The translations under genes were made by a program, and so were the position numbers. A stretch of 64,000 bases of DNA from Kappaphycus alvarezii (Eukaryota; Rhodophyta; Florideophyceae; Gigartinales; Solieriaceae), in contig NADL03000088.1 of NCBI GenBank assembly GCA_002205965.3, forward strand, positions 186,001 through 250,000, given 5' to 3'. The notes beneath the pieces were generated by a model, which searched no databases, was not told the DNA's origin, and saw only the letters and a list, made by a program, of their open reading frames with translations. How positions within the stretch are numbered: position 1 is the first letter of the stretch; each line of letters begins with the position of its first letter. Positions 34,608-47,641 of this stretch are shown here, piece by piece.

Positions 34608-34662
34608 TTTTGGTGTTTGTCTTGGAAGATATATTCGATTTATCTTAAAGTTTTCCAGACAA
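34608..34662 (+). repeat. Dispersed 45-60 bp motif, copy at 34.6 kb
   Basis: Reads gggaagttttggtgtttgtc, then ttggaagatatattcgattt and atcttaaagttttccaga. The homologous extension gttttccagacaac is also present at 47749-47810. Confidence 0.7.
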
Positions 34663-34724
34663 CGCAATCGATTCGAATGAGCCTACCGACTCAGTAGTTA
34701 GGAGCAATTACGGCCCCTTAAAAG

Positions 34725-34870
34725 CCACCTTAAGGCCAGCCATCAAGCATGCCGCATTGTTATATGATGGCTACTGCAGCGTGTCTTCGCATCAAAGCCC
34801 CCCGAACATTATAGAACCCTTCTCGCCACGTCGTCAGACGTCTACACCGTCAAGAACTTTAAGAGGTCAG
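34725..34870 (-). pseudogene. Reverse transcriptase C-terminal tail remnant
   Basis: The minus strand carries NAACLMAGLKVAF, shared with the inverted-repeat arms at DNA level (aatgcggcatgcttgatggc), preceded by MRRHAAVAI in a shifted frame. The dispersed motif lies about 60 bp 3' of it, in the same relative orientation as in the arms. Confidence 0.5.
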
Positions 34871-34959
34871 CAAACATGCAAACCTGCGAAATTCATGGTG
34901 CCATCTGCGATGGGTAGGAAAAGCAATGGAGCGATACGCAGAGAGAGGTAGACCTTTTA

Positions 34960-37900
34960 CGTGATTTCCACAGGAACTGGAATGGCTAGTGGCATTCAGT
35001 GGCTACGCAGCGATATCGCGACTGAGCCGTCAGCGACTGATTGCTTTAACCTAAAATATTGTAGTAAGTAGCTAAGGATGAGGGAACGGCGGCTGCGTTC
35101 GTTAGAGGAGTTCGCGCTTTCCAATTTGCCGGAAATCAGCAGTATGGTGTATAGCGGTTTTCTTACCAGGTCCTACAGAGCCAAAATGCCGAAGCCTATG
35201 GTGTACAAATAACGCCGAGTAGGTCACATACGGGCGTATCTATAAAATGTTAAAATACGTAGATCCAAAAAGTATAATTCTAATTTAAAAAGTTGTTAAA
35301 TGCCCGAATTAGGACTTGAGGAAACAATGAATAGAAGAACATTCATTAATAGCTGATGGATGAAGATAGTTCGAAGCAGTGCGAAATATTTTCGACAACC
35401 TAAAAGCATTAACAAGGCGGTACTGTATAGCGAATATCTTCTACCAAAATTCTCGGGACACAGTTTAGTTTTTTCAAAACAAGAATTAGGCTCAGCAATA
35501 AGTGTTCAAGCATTTTCCGGGTGAATCATCCCGATCCTCACCCTTAGCATTATATCGATACAAATTGTAGTCATTAGTAGAGTTAAATATAAACTAAAAC
35601 GACATAAAAACTTTCTTACTGAATGCAATACGAAAAGGCCACTGCAAAATAGATAGAATTAATCCTCTATAATTAACAATGAACATAGATTTTGGTCAAA
35701 ATTAATAGAATTTCCCTGCAGGCAAGCATTACTGTGGGCCTCTGGAATGGAGAATAAATCACTAGCTTAGTTTTCCTCTACCTCAACTTCGAAAAAGTGA
35801 ACCAGTTTTTCACTCTTGACAGGGATTACTCACGTGATGGGTAGTACTAAAACCCTTAGGTATTTATAAATAAATTATAAAGAAGGTAGAAAAATGTGAT
35901 ATGGCACTAATCCATTTTGTTAAATTGTCGTAAGGATCAATTTACCAATGAATTCATATAATTTCTGACCTTTACTCGTTTCAAACCCATACGTTATGAG
36001 TTGAATTTCACCTCTTATTTATATATTTTCAGAAACAAAAAAGTACATACAGTGCTAGATAAATCCTTCGATTCAGCAGCGACGAGAAAAAGAATATTTT
36101 TACAAGCAATTAAACTATATGCAGCCGCAAGTTTTTTTCCTTGTTCAGCAACAGCCTTTATTTCTCCAGGAACAAATGTTTTTCAGGGCGCATTGTTAAA
36201 CTTGAATACTAATAAATAGTATGAAATATAAAATTCAAATTTAAAGCTCAAAACAGCAACCAATGAGTAAATCTAAGCTTCAAAATTGCAGACACTATCC
36301 GTTTTACTGCACCCATGGCCAATATACAAAGTTTTACATAAAAATTTGAGCGGTAATTGGTGCTAATGGAGAAAAATCATAATAAGTCCGTAACATAAAC
36401 GATTAGAAAGGTTGATTTTGGTTGAAAGGTCTATTCATTTTAGCTGTAGTTCACTTGCCGTAATTGCAGATAACAGAGATTAATCGATGCCCCATACAGT
36501 TAATGGAACTATTCGAAGCACTAGAAGATAGTTATTTGAAGCATTTTATTACTTCATACCAATTTTCACCCCAATTTTACGATAATTGCATAAGATTCCA
36601 GCGCATTTATTTAGATTTTAGTGAGTCTGGATATTACTTAATATTGAAATCAAGGCTTTTTTGTGTAGTATATTGATTAGCTTTTGTCCTAGACGTAATC
36701 GAAAAGTAAATTCACATCACATATAGTTTTGGATACATCAATTTTCGAATCATAATCAAAAATCATTTCAATACATATTTGTTGATATTCAAAACATTCA
36801 AGAAATACAAAGAGTATCACTTGGGGAAATGTAAATAAATACTTAATGCAATTGATATTCCTTGCCATTTTCGTTTCGATTTATTTTAACTTTTAGGACT
36901 ATTACGATAAATTATAGGAGGAAAACAAATTCACTTTTCTTCAACACATCTTGCTATAAATTTTGGTTGAAAATTTAATCTACACGTATGTTATGGAACT
37001 CCCAAACGGCTTTTAAGAAGAAGTCTCAAAATAATCAACACGATATTTTATTTCTAAAGAGGTAAATATTGCACTAATTGCTCCAGTAGAATGCACTTAA
37101 TACCTTATTTCAGAATATAAAAATTTCCAAATTTCAAGGAAACTGTCAAGCAAGATAAACATGTAACTTTTACATACTAGGTGAAGTTTTTATGGGTTTT
37201 TTGTGACAACGTGATGCTTCAATGTCTCAGTTGTAGCCGATGATAATTATTTTTTATGATTATATCGGATAAAATTTCTTTGTATTGATATTTTTATGTC
37301 ATCATAGCTTGATTTACGGCGTAAGAGATTTTGCCGCTAAATTTCAATATTATTATCTGCACCAAAAAGTTAGTTTAATTAAAATGGATGAAAGTAAAAT
37401 AAATTGTGGAAGAAAAAGAATTTTCAATTTAATTGAAGTATTGCACAATTTTCTTCCCATGCAAATGAAAATTACCTCCGTGGTCTACCATTTTTACGGA
37501 ATCGTTTACAAATTTACAGTTCAAGTGTCTTTCATATAAGATGAAAAGTAAGGGCTATTATACTGTATGAAGGATGTGTTCGGTTATCATATGAGTGCAA
37601 TTGGATTCATTTTTGAAATTTTGTTTCATTGATCCACTCTGATTATATAATTGCCACTTATTTTCTTTATATCTTTTTATTTATCAAAAGTAGATAATAA
37701 TAATCTTGAAAAGATTCATTATTTCTGTTCCCACTTGAAATGTCTCCAACTCCATAGTACCAGAACATTGGTTTCTTATAGACTCATGGGGATGATCTGG
37801 AGTTCCCTTTGACCCTGTACAATTACTTAAGAAAGTGCTCACAGTTCAAAAATTCCAATTTCGAAATACGGTGCTCTATCATAAGCTACCGGTTGGATTT

Positions 37901-40900
37901 GGTACATTCAATGGGAATTCAGGTATCGTTTTTAAAATGTGAGATGTTTCGACCCGAGATACCTTTGTACATATTTTCTGTACCTTTACTTTTTGGTTGA
38001 GACCCATTAAAGTTACTTTTCACAACCCTTAGAAATAACTTTTCAGTGCTTAGTATCTTACTTTTTCATTGCATGTTGATCTGTCAATAAGTATAGCGAG
38101 TTGCGGAGGGGGGAATGCCTCTTTGATGTTATGTTTTTAATTTGTTTCTCGCGTGGTATTGGATCGAGTTGAGGAGATCTTTTTGGCATAATTGGTTTAT
38201 TTTTTTGATTATTAAAAGCGCGAAAAGCGGATTACACTTAGGATTATTTGACTAAGTATTGAATTTTACTTTCTTAAAATCCTCCTCCTCATTGCGTTTC
38301 AGAAGGTTAGTATCCAGAATAGATAGACAGTGATTTGAATTGATTTTTATGATTATCTAGGAATAAAAAAGATTAAAGTGCTTTGGGTAATTGAAAGCAA
38401 TGAGAGAATAAAATTGAGCAACCTAATCATCAAAATTGCATTCAATAATATTAAAAGAGTCAACATCACCGCCATTAGTGTGCAATAGATCAAAAAAAAT
38501 CTTAAAATTTTTGTAACATATTGATGATAAGGGTTTTGAATCATCAATAGCAACCTAAATTGACCATTTTCACATTAACTTCTTATTTTTTTGAATTTTT
38601 TTGATTAAAAGAACTACTTCATACAGATTTGACTGTAGAAGAAGGCTTTTTACAGATCTAATAATATTATCAGAGTAAGATGCTGATAGTAAACTATGGA
38701 GATATTTCCATACATGAAGAATGCAGAAATAATTTTCTTAAGGCTCTTACCATCTATGTAGTTAAATGCGCGTAAATAACATGAATATATCAGCCATGAA
38801 AGAAGATCGGGGTAGCATAGATTTTTTTCGTATATCCATTGTGACTTTCTAAAATCATATGTTGCTTTGTTATGTATTATAAATTACTTTAAAGAGTAAT
38901 GGTAAAAAAGTAATATGAATAATCTGTTTCGGACAGCAGTATACATATAGCGTATTTAAGTAGACGCATTGTGACAATTACATATGTAGTAATTGTCATT
39001 TTGACCACTACACATGGGAAATACAAAAGAAAAGGTGGAGAAAAGAAGTGTTGCGACGTATAAATTTACCATAGGGTTTGGCGGATACTCCAACGCAAAA
39101 CTGTTATCGATCAATTATACGGCAATCCCTAATTTTCATCTAAGTCGAAGACGCATGTGCAGTTGCTTGCGTCACCATCAGCAAGTCCGCAAATTGATCT
39201 ATTATGCGTGCAATAAGTATTTTGTATTGTGTGCCGTCTTTCCTATACCAATTGCCTCTCATTTCTCCTGTCTCATTTTTCTGGAGACCACGAATTGGAA
39301 GGGTATTTTTTGGTAATTAGATGCTAACTACAGCGTCAACAATATTTTTCGCCGTATTTATTCCGTATTTTATTTCCTACTGGGCAAAAATGACTGCAAG
39401 GTTCTATTTGAACCCTTTCAGGTCAAAGAGACGATACTTAGGTTTTTGCGGTAGATATCACTTATAACATTTTTTGGACAAAATCCGAGACATTTCGAAC
39501 TTTGGCTTTTATTTTGGCCGTTCAGTCAAGAAAAATGAATTTTGTTTGACATTCCCTAGTCCTCAGAATTATATCTGCCAATATATTTGAATATTGTGGA
39601 ACGGAGTCTTTAGTAGAAATGCTAGCTGTTGGGAGGCGAAGAAAGTTCCCACGTTGCGTAAGTCACTCTCTAATTTTTGGGACTAAACGGATCTGATATT
39701 ATTTGAAGGAGATAAATTAATGCCAGAAAATGAGACTTTTGGCTCCGCAAGACGTTATCACAGCATCTTGCAACGAAAATCGAGCCCTTTACAGTTCTGA
39801 ATCATTAAACTGTGAAGTGTTAGCCATATCTGTTTGAATACCTAGCCCTAATTGATCTGACTTCTTCCGACCTAGTTGCATGTAACGCCTTTCCATACAG
39901 AGTTATGACTGCGTCCTTCGCAGTCCGTAGTCTCTGTCTTATTTTTATAACATAGAGAGGGTCCCGAAGCATATTTTCATTTTCAAAGACATTTCTGGAG
40001 GACGAATAAATGGTCTTCTCACTGTCTATAGCAGCAATTCGGCATCGAACGTTAGATCAGGAATCATATGGAGGTTTTTTATACCTTTTTCATGTTTCTA
40101 ATCATTCCAACAAGATGTAGAAAACAAGAAGTAAATATAAGTAAATATATGCTTACTCGCATTGTAGTCAAGTACTTCAAAAAATTTCTGTTGGATATGT
40201 TCTCGGCACTATTTCTATTACTTGCATCCGCAGCCCATTCATTCCTCCATACCTTGCAACACATGCTTAGCGACTGATCGTTCAACAGGTTCCCTTAATG
40301 AAATCTGAATTTATCGCCTACACTGTTAATCTATTGCTTTTTCCAGAAACAGCACAAATTTTTCCGTCATACAACGAAGATGAACCCACGGGTGAATACT
40401 TTTTGCAGACTGCAGCCGTTAATTCTTCATGTCTTCCTTGGAAAGTATGCCTTTTTTAACCATGTTATTTTTCTATCTCAATGTATACTCACATTCTTTA
40501 AAAGAATACGTATTTACCGCCATGATAGCCTCCCAATAAGTCTCAGACTCCTCAGCACTGCTCTGTAGTGATAATATATTGATTGATTGTTTCACTGGTA
40601 AACAAAGTATTTCTGCTTATTACTCTTCTACTACATCAAAGCATTGTTCTGAACACTGTTTTTAACGTTGGATGTATATTTTCAACTTCATTGTGTCATA
40701 GAGTGGCTTCCAGCAAAAAACTGTCATTGGTCTGCAGTTCGGGTTGTGTTATATCATCTTCACGGAAAGAAAAGTTCGTTCCATGATCCCTCCTTGAAAT
40801 ACATCTAGATTAACTAGTTTTAATCCTCAATAAGCCTTTATGTCTGCATCCGCCCTAGAAATACTTCCAAATGACGATATTTTAGGTAAAAATGGTTTCA

Positions 40901-42270
40901 AATTTTAGAAAAGTAGCTTTATTCGTTATTCTCAATTCGCTACTGTCGCTTTCTCCAATCAAATCTAATCTCCTGAAATATTAATCTTTTTACTGTGCTT
41001 AATTTTTAGAGGTCCTCTAATGTACTTAGTATGGTTCTTTCACTTCTGCATCGTTGTAGTGAAATATATTTTTCTACGTTACCACGGGAACACTTGTGTT
41101 CATCTCAAATATTTTAGATCCGGTGGAACATATTCATGGTCCTTCTCAATATTTCTCACATCACCGGAGGTTTTTTCCATCTTCTTGATCTCGGCCCGGA
41201 GCAGAACGATAGTCCTAAACTTCATCATCAAATAAAAGATCTTAAAATTAAACTGGATCGTCACAGAAAACTCCGTCCTAGCAGAGCACATGATGGAAAT
41301 AATACCGTCTACCATTATCATTATGTGATAGATTGCGAGTTTTTATGCATTCATGGCAATCAATAACTGCTCAGAGAAGATAAAGTGCACTGTCATGATT
41401 TTAACTTAGGTTTTTCATGGGAGTATTATGAAACTGTGATCGCGTTGGAAGAAGCTGGGAATCATTTTGAATATTTATTTATTTATTGAAATTTTGCTTT
41501 ACTGCTGCATATTTTTACTACTTTCAATACCACCTTACATGACTACTTTATGTAATATATGTTCTCTGTCTGAGAGAAGTCAATTCTCCGACAAGATTCC
41601 CTGGAGGCGCCCTTGGTAGTCGTTTGAATTGAGACTGGTTATTTCAACTGTTACATTAATAACGACGAATCAAGACATTTATAGTCACGTCTTTATGTTT
41701 ATGGACTTCAGATGGGCATTGAAGTTGTTTGTAACACAAAACCGATCCTGAGTTTTGCGCGTTGACCGAATCTGAAATTTTATCATGTGGATCGGGGATC
41801 TTCTGGTTGAATTGAATTTCGTGTGTTAGAACGGGAAGACAATCATTGAGATACATTAATGTGTGATTGACATTTTAAATAGTTTTCTATCCGGTGTAAA
41901 TGTAGCAGAGCACATTTTAACGAAACGTCAAGTCTTTCTGAGCAATTGGTTCTCGGACATGGCACGCTGTGATTAAAAAGAGACACTTTCCGGCAGTATT
42001 GAATTCACAATGAGGATTTTCGAGTTTCAAAGCTTCTGTGGAATCCACAGAATGAGGAACGGTGCGTTAAACCAACTCTTTACTAACCTGGAGAGTCAAA
42101 AGCACACGAGAAGCCCACCTATTGGAACCTTCAAAAGGTATTCGTTCTTGTACTGTCCCTTAAAATGTATGCGTCAATACTTTTTGCGGTGGAGTTTTTG
42201 TGCGCAAATTAAACTGAACGGGACAATCGTATACGGCAGGCAAATTTTCGACCTGCTCCTATGAGGGCCA
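34960..42270. other. Long AT-rich gene-poor tract
   Basis: Over 7 kb of strongly AT-rich sequence with only short ORFs (60-100 codons), none with recognisable domains. A 9-bp-stem inverted repeat lies at 38973-38997. I see no gene, RNA or mobile element that can be supported. Confidence 0.6.
38973..38997. repeat. Inverted repeat, 9-bp arms
   Basis: gacaattac and gtaattgtc flank a 7-bp centre. It could be a stem-loop or a decayed small element terminus; nothing else supports function. Confidence 0.7.
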
Positions 42271-42272
42271 AA

Positions 42273-42311
42273 GATTTGGTTGTTTTTACACTTGGGAGAT
42301 ATTTTCGATCT
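42273..42311 (+). repeat. Dispersed 45-60 bp motif, diverged copy at 42.3 kb
   Basis: Reads gatttggttgtttttacact then tgggagatattttcgatctt. It is alignable to the consensus with several substitutions. Confidence 0.55.
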
Positions 42312-42779
42312 TATGAGCGTCTGCAGCTGCTCAGCATGCCTCCTGTATAAGGTCGCATCATCTGCCAGTATGTATACTTCATATTTTGCAGTATAGAATG
42401 AATTATGAAAGCTACTCATTACTTGAAGATTATTATACACCGTTACTTATTTAGCACTCTCTCAATTTAGTGCAGCGCATATCGCAGGGACAGTTGAATA
42501 TTTCATGTTACCCTAGTTTTATACGAAACGCTTCGGTACTGAAACCTGGTTAGATTCACTATTTTTGGATCTTGGTCGTTCCTCAACCATTTCCCGCTCC
42601 CACTGGTGCGATCGAAAGCTCTTGACAGCCCGCACATTTCGTCATCTACAATAAGGATCAATTCACAGGCGACTGAGACCTGACGATTGACGTCGTCATC
42701 AAGAGACTTTCGCTCTCCTTCCTCCCTTATCTCGATAAAATCAAAAACGAGTGCATTGCTGGATCTTACCTTTTTTTCC

Positions 42780-44575
42780 TGTGCTCCTGCTCTTTTCTTT
42801 TGTGATTTTATTCGCTATTGCGTAAATTGTGAGTTCATTAACGATCACGCTTTCCACAAGCATGACACTTCCGCGTCATCCTGCGCCTACTTCCCGTATT
42901 CTTGATCCTGCACATTCTTCGCTCGACATTCTTGTTACTCGGCTTCATTGCTCGACTCGAGTGTTAATCCCTGCGGTTCAACTGCTACAGAGATCTTCAT
43001 TCCATCCCTAGTAGACTCTAGGGCAGTTGATGCGCTCCTTTCGTTGTATCAAATAATTCAAAGTTCCGATCCCACGTCTCTGTTCTCAACGCACTTGTCC
43101 ACGGAAGCCATGAAGGACAGACGAAAGAAAACAGTTTCTTAGAGTTTTCCCATCACTTGCCTCTCCGCATTCATATTTCGAAGCCGTTCGCCACCGCCGC
43201 ATCTCCAGTAAGCTGCTCAACCGTCTTCTTGTTCTTGGAAGCGCAGCGTTACAAGCATGACATCTATCTGAAGAAATTTTCCAAAAGGTTTGCGGACTGT
43301 GGGCTAAACTTCCCTTCTACTCTTTGGTGGGCACCAAAAACGATTCGTACGTGCCAGGGCGCCCTCTGGGATGACTTTTCGCGACATTTCGCAGTTTCGC
43401 CGTTCACTTTCAAATAGCGGATTCCCTGACTCGTGTTCGATTATCCGAACAGTAGACCCCCTCAATTTACTTTTTTAGTGCTGCCCAACGCGGTCTTATA
43501 TCTTTTCGTGGGGCCTACTCTGCGTTCTAGTCCCTTGTGAAAATATCGGAAAACCACGAGCCTCCTGAGCTCCAATTTTACGATATTGTCTTCCTGGATG
43601 CTGCAATACCTGATGGTGATCTTGATGCTATCTGGTCCTTGCTGCGTTCCGGAATTACCCGTTTAGAGTCGCCTTAATGTTACTGGCTCCCGGCCTCCTC
43701 CTTCGCCACTGGCCTCCGAGAAGCTGACTCTGTCATTTATAACAAGCTTCCTGGTTTCCCCGTATACCAAAATATCGCGCTGCTCTCCCCGCCGACACCT
43801 AACATTCATTCTGAGAGTCTCAGCGATGCCCCTTCTCCCAACGTCACGAATGATGGCTTGGCTGTTGCTGGATCCGGCTCTTCTTCGCCCCCTCAACCCT
43901 TTATACATACACGTATCATTATAGAATCTTTGCACCCCTCCCCATCCTTGCCGATTCACCCCGGTCTTCCATCCACGCTTCCTCCTCCCGATACATTTAC
44001 CGCGGAAGATGGGCGCCGCGGCCTCAACACCCTTCCGTTTCACAGTACACTTTGTCCCGATGGATTGCGTCCGGAGTGCTGCGATCTCTCTCACATGACC
44101 CTAGGGGTTCCGAGCAAACCAATTTTTTTACTCTCAGTCTTTACAAAGCTTGTTAATTACTGCCTTGCCGGAAAGCTACCCACGCAGCTCACTTCCTTTT
44201 TCTCAAGTGCCCTTCCATTCGAAAGTCCGAAGTCCAATAGCACTGGGCTACGACCCGTTGCCATCAAGGGAAACATACGTCGGTTTTATCGCCTCCTCAC
44301 TTCCCGTGCTTTTACCGACTCTGCTATTCTCAACCACCTTCACTCTCATCACGAGCCGACGAGCAACCCTCGATTATAGTGATCTTCCATAAACCCTTTT
44401 CCCTCCCCTCCTGTACTGCCCTTCTTCAACCTTCACTCTGCCACGCTCGGCGCCTGCGCCGCATTAGGCGCGGGCGCCGGGCCGTCGTGTACTCGCCCGC
44501 CTTGCGGATCGCTCACTTACGTCTACGGGGATCTAGTTGGTCGGTTAGGGATATGGCTTTTCTCAAGTGGCGGTA
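42780..44575 (+). pseudogene. Reverse transcriptase N-terminal half with zinc-finger-like start
   Basis: Near 42800-42890 the plus frame reads YCVNCEFINDHAFHKHDTSA followed by Cys. This C-x2-C...H-x-K-H pattern is typical of the N-terminal zinc finger of such elements. A Pro/Ser-rich region follows. At 44039-44360 fingers-region signatures appear: DGLRPECCDLSHM, FTKLVNYCLAGKLPTQLTSF, STGLRPVAIKGNIRR and SRAFTDSAILNHL. These parallel FVNFFIAGKAPIA of the element at 8892-12618 and the RPIA-G-RR motif of the family. Frames change repeatedly. The catalytic palm is absent; the copy is truncated near 44575. Confidence 0.6.
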
Positions 44576-44579
44576 GTTC

Positions 44580-45495
44580 CATACAGCGATTGCGGAGGGA
44601 AATCCTGTCATGTAGTGCTGCAAAGGGTGCATTCATGTCTCTTTTTCGTGAGAAAGTGTGAGCCAAATGTGGTGAGCTAAAGTCTGTCGACAGGCGGTAC
44701 TAGGCATTTTCAGACCTTCTAATACACAGACATGCCCTTTGCACGTGCAATAGCCGCCCTACATCTCTAATCGGTAAAGCCCTCTAAATCCCCGCCTTTT
44801 CAAACAAACTTGATTGAACGGAGGAGGAAGTTTAAGTGTATTGTTGTCAGTAGGTGCGATCGAGTAATTCCCGAAAAGCTCCAAGTGATTATGTGGGATT
44901 TTGAGTAAGCGTAACTAGAGCCCGTCTATTCACCAATGTATTGAGGCCTAAATGCATAGAGGGTCATTGGCCCTCGTGCACTTCTCTTACCATAGATCAG
45001 GGTGCGACCAAGACAAATTGTATTACTTGTCGCCTCAGGCCATCACGATTATGTGATGTCGCCTCCAGACAGGTCATGGACAAACCGCACTTTGGAGGAA
45101 TGAAAGTGTGAGTTACATTGGATTTGCAGAATATTATTTCGTTATCGAGCACGACATTAGTTGTACTACCGGAAACGAATACCGCGTAAGCAAGCTTGTA
45201 CACACAGAGCACAGCTACACTGACTCATTTTGGCCGAGCCAAACTGCACTCCTTTGAGAGTCTGTCGGAATCTTAATACCATAACGGCCTGTTTGTTCAC
45301 CCGTGGAGAGGTGGATGCACGGGAACATGTTTGAATAGATGTCGCCCGTCCATAACTTTTGATGGATCTGACAGCAAACCAATTACTGTTGCGGGTATGC
45401 CAGCTAGCTCCCAGTTTCGTGCTTGTTGACTTCAGTTGGTAGAACAAAATTATTCTGCTGTATACCTAAATTGGTAGCTTCGATGTTGCCAACTT
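44580..45495. other. Stretch left of the inverted repeat, no gene recognised
   Basis: Short overlapping minus-strand ORFs (44997-45212, 45166-45447) have no recognisable domains. The inverted-repeat homology can be followed leftward only to 45498, because the matching right arm runs off the window at 64000. Confidence 0.5.
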
Positions 45496-45502
45496 AGACT
45501 GC

Positions 45503-45826
45503 GTGCACTGCATGACTCTACTTTTGTTCTTTAGATGTCATGTTTTTCAGACCAGGGCCATGTATTTATTTGTGCAGCATGTTACCATAATAGGTGACAA
45601 CGCAGAAGCAGAAAAGGCGATACGCGGGGCGCTACAAGTCGCAGTTGGGTACTGGACGTTTGAGATGCCGATCGTCTGCATGCAGTGCATGGAGGCTTTA
45701 ATAATGTATGTCTCACTTCAATTGATGGCTACTTTTGGAAACAAAGTATCACGTTGCTGAAGCACCTTCCGTTTTGGATGCCACCGTTTTCGTCTCACGC
45801 ACAGAGTCCTGAAATGGAAAATTGTT
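45503..45826 (+). CDS. Conserved short ORF upstream of the peptide gene, left copy (broken)
   Basis: Homologous to 63684-63959 in the right arm. Shared segments include IIGDNAEAEKA, YWTFEMP and, after frame shifts here, LPFWMPPFSSHTQSPEMENC ending at a stop near 45826. In the left copy these lie in different frames. A pyrimidine-rich cttttgttctttag just upstream resembles a 3' splice site, so this may be a terminal exon of a gene whose earlier exons are outside the repeat. Function unknown. Confidence 0.35.
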
Positions 45827-46013
45827 AGAAGACTACACTTTCATTGAGGTTCTATCTGCGCTGTTTACTTTGTCGAACGCATAACATGTAGCAAAAATTC
45901 CGATTTCTCTCAGTTGGTTATCCATAATGAGTTTACATAGTATCTAGCCACCAAACGGGATACAGACTCAGTTTAATGCACAAAGAACTGTCGACGTGAG
46001 GGTTCGCTACTGG

Positions 46014-46020
46014 TATATAA
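46014..46020 (+). promoter_or_regulatory. TATA box of left peptide precursor gene
   Basis: TATATAA lies 96 bp upstream of the ATG at 46116, so a start about 30 bp downstream would leave a 65-70 nt leader. The element and leader are conserved in the right arm (63493-63499). Confidence 0.6.
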
Positions 46021-46115
46021 CACATCCCCGCCCCTCCTGGTACTCCAAACACTTCTCTCCCAAATCTCAGTTCATCTCTGACTCGCATTCTCACCGCAGC
46101 ACAAAGACTTCAAGG

Positions 46116-46726
46116 ATGTCTCGCTTGTTCTTCTTCGCTCTCGCCCTTGTGGCGTTGCTTCTCACAACCTCGCTGAGATTCCCACATCAACCAACACTAT
46201 TCGAGCTGCAGACGCCCAGCTTGCCAAGCCTCTGTCCCTTGGTAACATCGTTCGCTCCGGTGATGATGACGATGATGATGACGATGACGATGATGACGAG
46301 ATGACGAACGGTGGCAGTAACGGTGGAGGAAAGACCATTTCTAGGACAGTTTTCTTCTGTGATGCTATTCGGGGCCTAGGGTTCCTCCGTCGCTGCCGCT
46401 TGTGTGTCAGGAGTTGCCTCCGCCGTTTTGGCGTCACTATTGAAAAGAAGATTCCTATTGGCAGCGTGGCGTGATGACATGACGATGACGACGACGACGA
46501 CGACGATTGCGATGATGACGATGATGATGATGATGACTACAGTGGTGGTTGTGGAGGGAAAACGAAATTCATAACTCGCACTAGAAGGGTTTGTGGTAGA
46601 GGTAATCGTCGCTGTTTCTGGTGCTCTCGTAGATGCCGTTTCCGTTTTGGTATTGCTAGAGTGATTGTTACTGCGGTCGGTGGCAAAAGCGGCGGAGATG
46701 ACGACGATGATGATGACAGGCGTTGA
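46116..46726 (+). CDS. Secreted precursor with two Arg/Cys-rich cationic modules and poly-Asp spacers, left copy
   Basis: The first 20 codons (MSRLFFFALALVALLLTTS) form a clear signal peptide. A short pro-segment with AADAQLAKPLSLGNIVRSG leads into a run of about 12 Asp. Module 1 follows a GGGK linker: Cys codons at 46358, 46394, 46403 and 46415 give C-x11-C-x2-C-x3-C, with core RRCRLCVRSCLRRFG. A second poly-Asp run (about 46481-46537) precedes module 2. There the core RRCFWCSRRCRFRFG repeats the C-x2-C-x3-C and R-F-G pattern, with an earlier Cys six residues before the first. A final Asp run ends in RR and a stop at 46724-46726. Relative to the right copy there is a one-base deletion at the signal cleavage region (near 46171) and an in-frame double stop at 46472-46477. 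The alternating acidic and cationic pieces suggest a charge-neutralised antimicrobial-like multi-peptide precursor; this is inference, and no known family is recognised. Confidence 0.6.
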
Positions 46727-47053
46727 AGAAACCGTAGAGGAAGTCCTGGAAAGGAGGCAGGTCTGTGAGCTCTGGGTGGATGATTAATGGTACCGATAGA
46801 CTAAGTTTTGTATTAATCTTAATGAAGAGCCCCATCTATGTTTCGCCTCATGCATTCCTATAAACCTGGATTCCATTTTCATCAAAGGGATCCATATCAT
46901 TTGCTTTTGATTAAGTAGTCTATCCAAGTAAGTTCATGAGAGCATACTACCGGTACAGCGATACGTCTGTTTCTGTGACAACAACATTTATGACGTACAC
47001 ATTTTTCATGGCGTATTCCTATGCCCTGTTCTGATTACAGATAAACTCTGCAC

Positions 47054-47641
47054 GCTTTATCCAACATTAAGTTTTTCATTGTTTCCAACCTGACTACAAA
47101 ACTTTCAGAGCGAGTTTGGAGATGGAGGAACACGAAGGGTTCATTTAACGTGACAGATGTGCTGGCTGATACCAATCCAACTTTTATGAGTGTAAAATCG
47201 AGACAGTGATGTCCATTGTTAGTATTTATAGGTATTTGCTTTTGACAAAAGAAAAGTGGTGTGATCAGAGAGCAGGTCATAACAGGATTAAATCAGTGCT
47301 ACATTGCAAGCAAAATGCAATGAGCAACCATAACCGCGCAGAAATAGTGTGAGTAGAAACTCGCAATCCCGCGATTATCTGTTTCCCTGTTTTCCATGAT
47401 CTCTCACCGTAAAAATCCACTGATGACGACCATCTGAATGCAGAAGACAGACATTGCCACGCTTACCTAGACAATTGTCTGGAAGCCATATGGATTTTGC
47501 GAAGTTGTGGCAGTATACTCATGAATATTATTACTACCGGCCTTTTAAATAGTTCATAATCGGAATCCTGCCGTGATGCCCTTGTGTGATAGTTAGTTCA
47601 TAGAATGATTGACAGCTATCCTTGAAAGGAAAGAGCTGGAG
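47054..47641. repeat. Segment z, left-arm copy (588 bp)
   Basis: One of three copies; the others are 58833-59420 and 61874-62461 (both reverse-complement). The minus-strand ORF 47035-47280 in it is maintained in all copies only because the DNA is near-identical; no protein family is recognised. Confidence 0.9.

Noticed and set aside
41136..41366. 76-codon ORF in the AT-rich tract near 41.2 kb
   Set aside because: No domain, no second copy, and a similarly long ORF on the opposite strand; consistent with chance.
46250..46545. GAT/GAC tracts as a simple microsatellite
   Set aside because: They sit in frame between structured modules in a gene with signal peptide and TATA box, and code for Asp rather than varying in all frames, so a coding role is preferred. 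Length instability is still likely.
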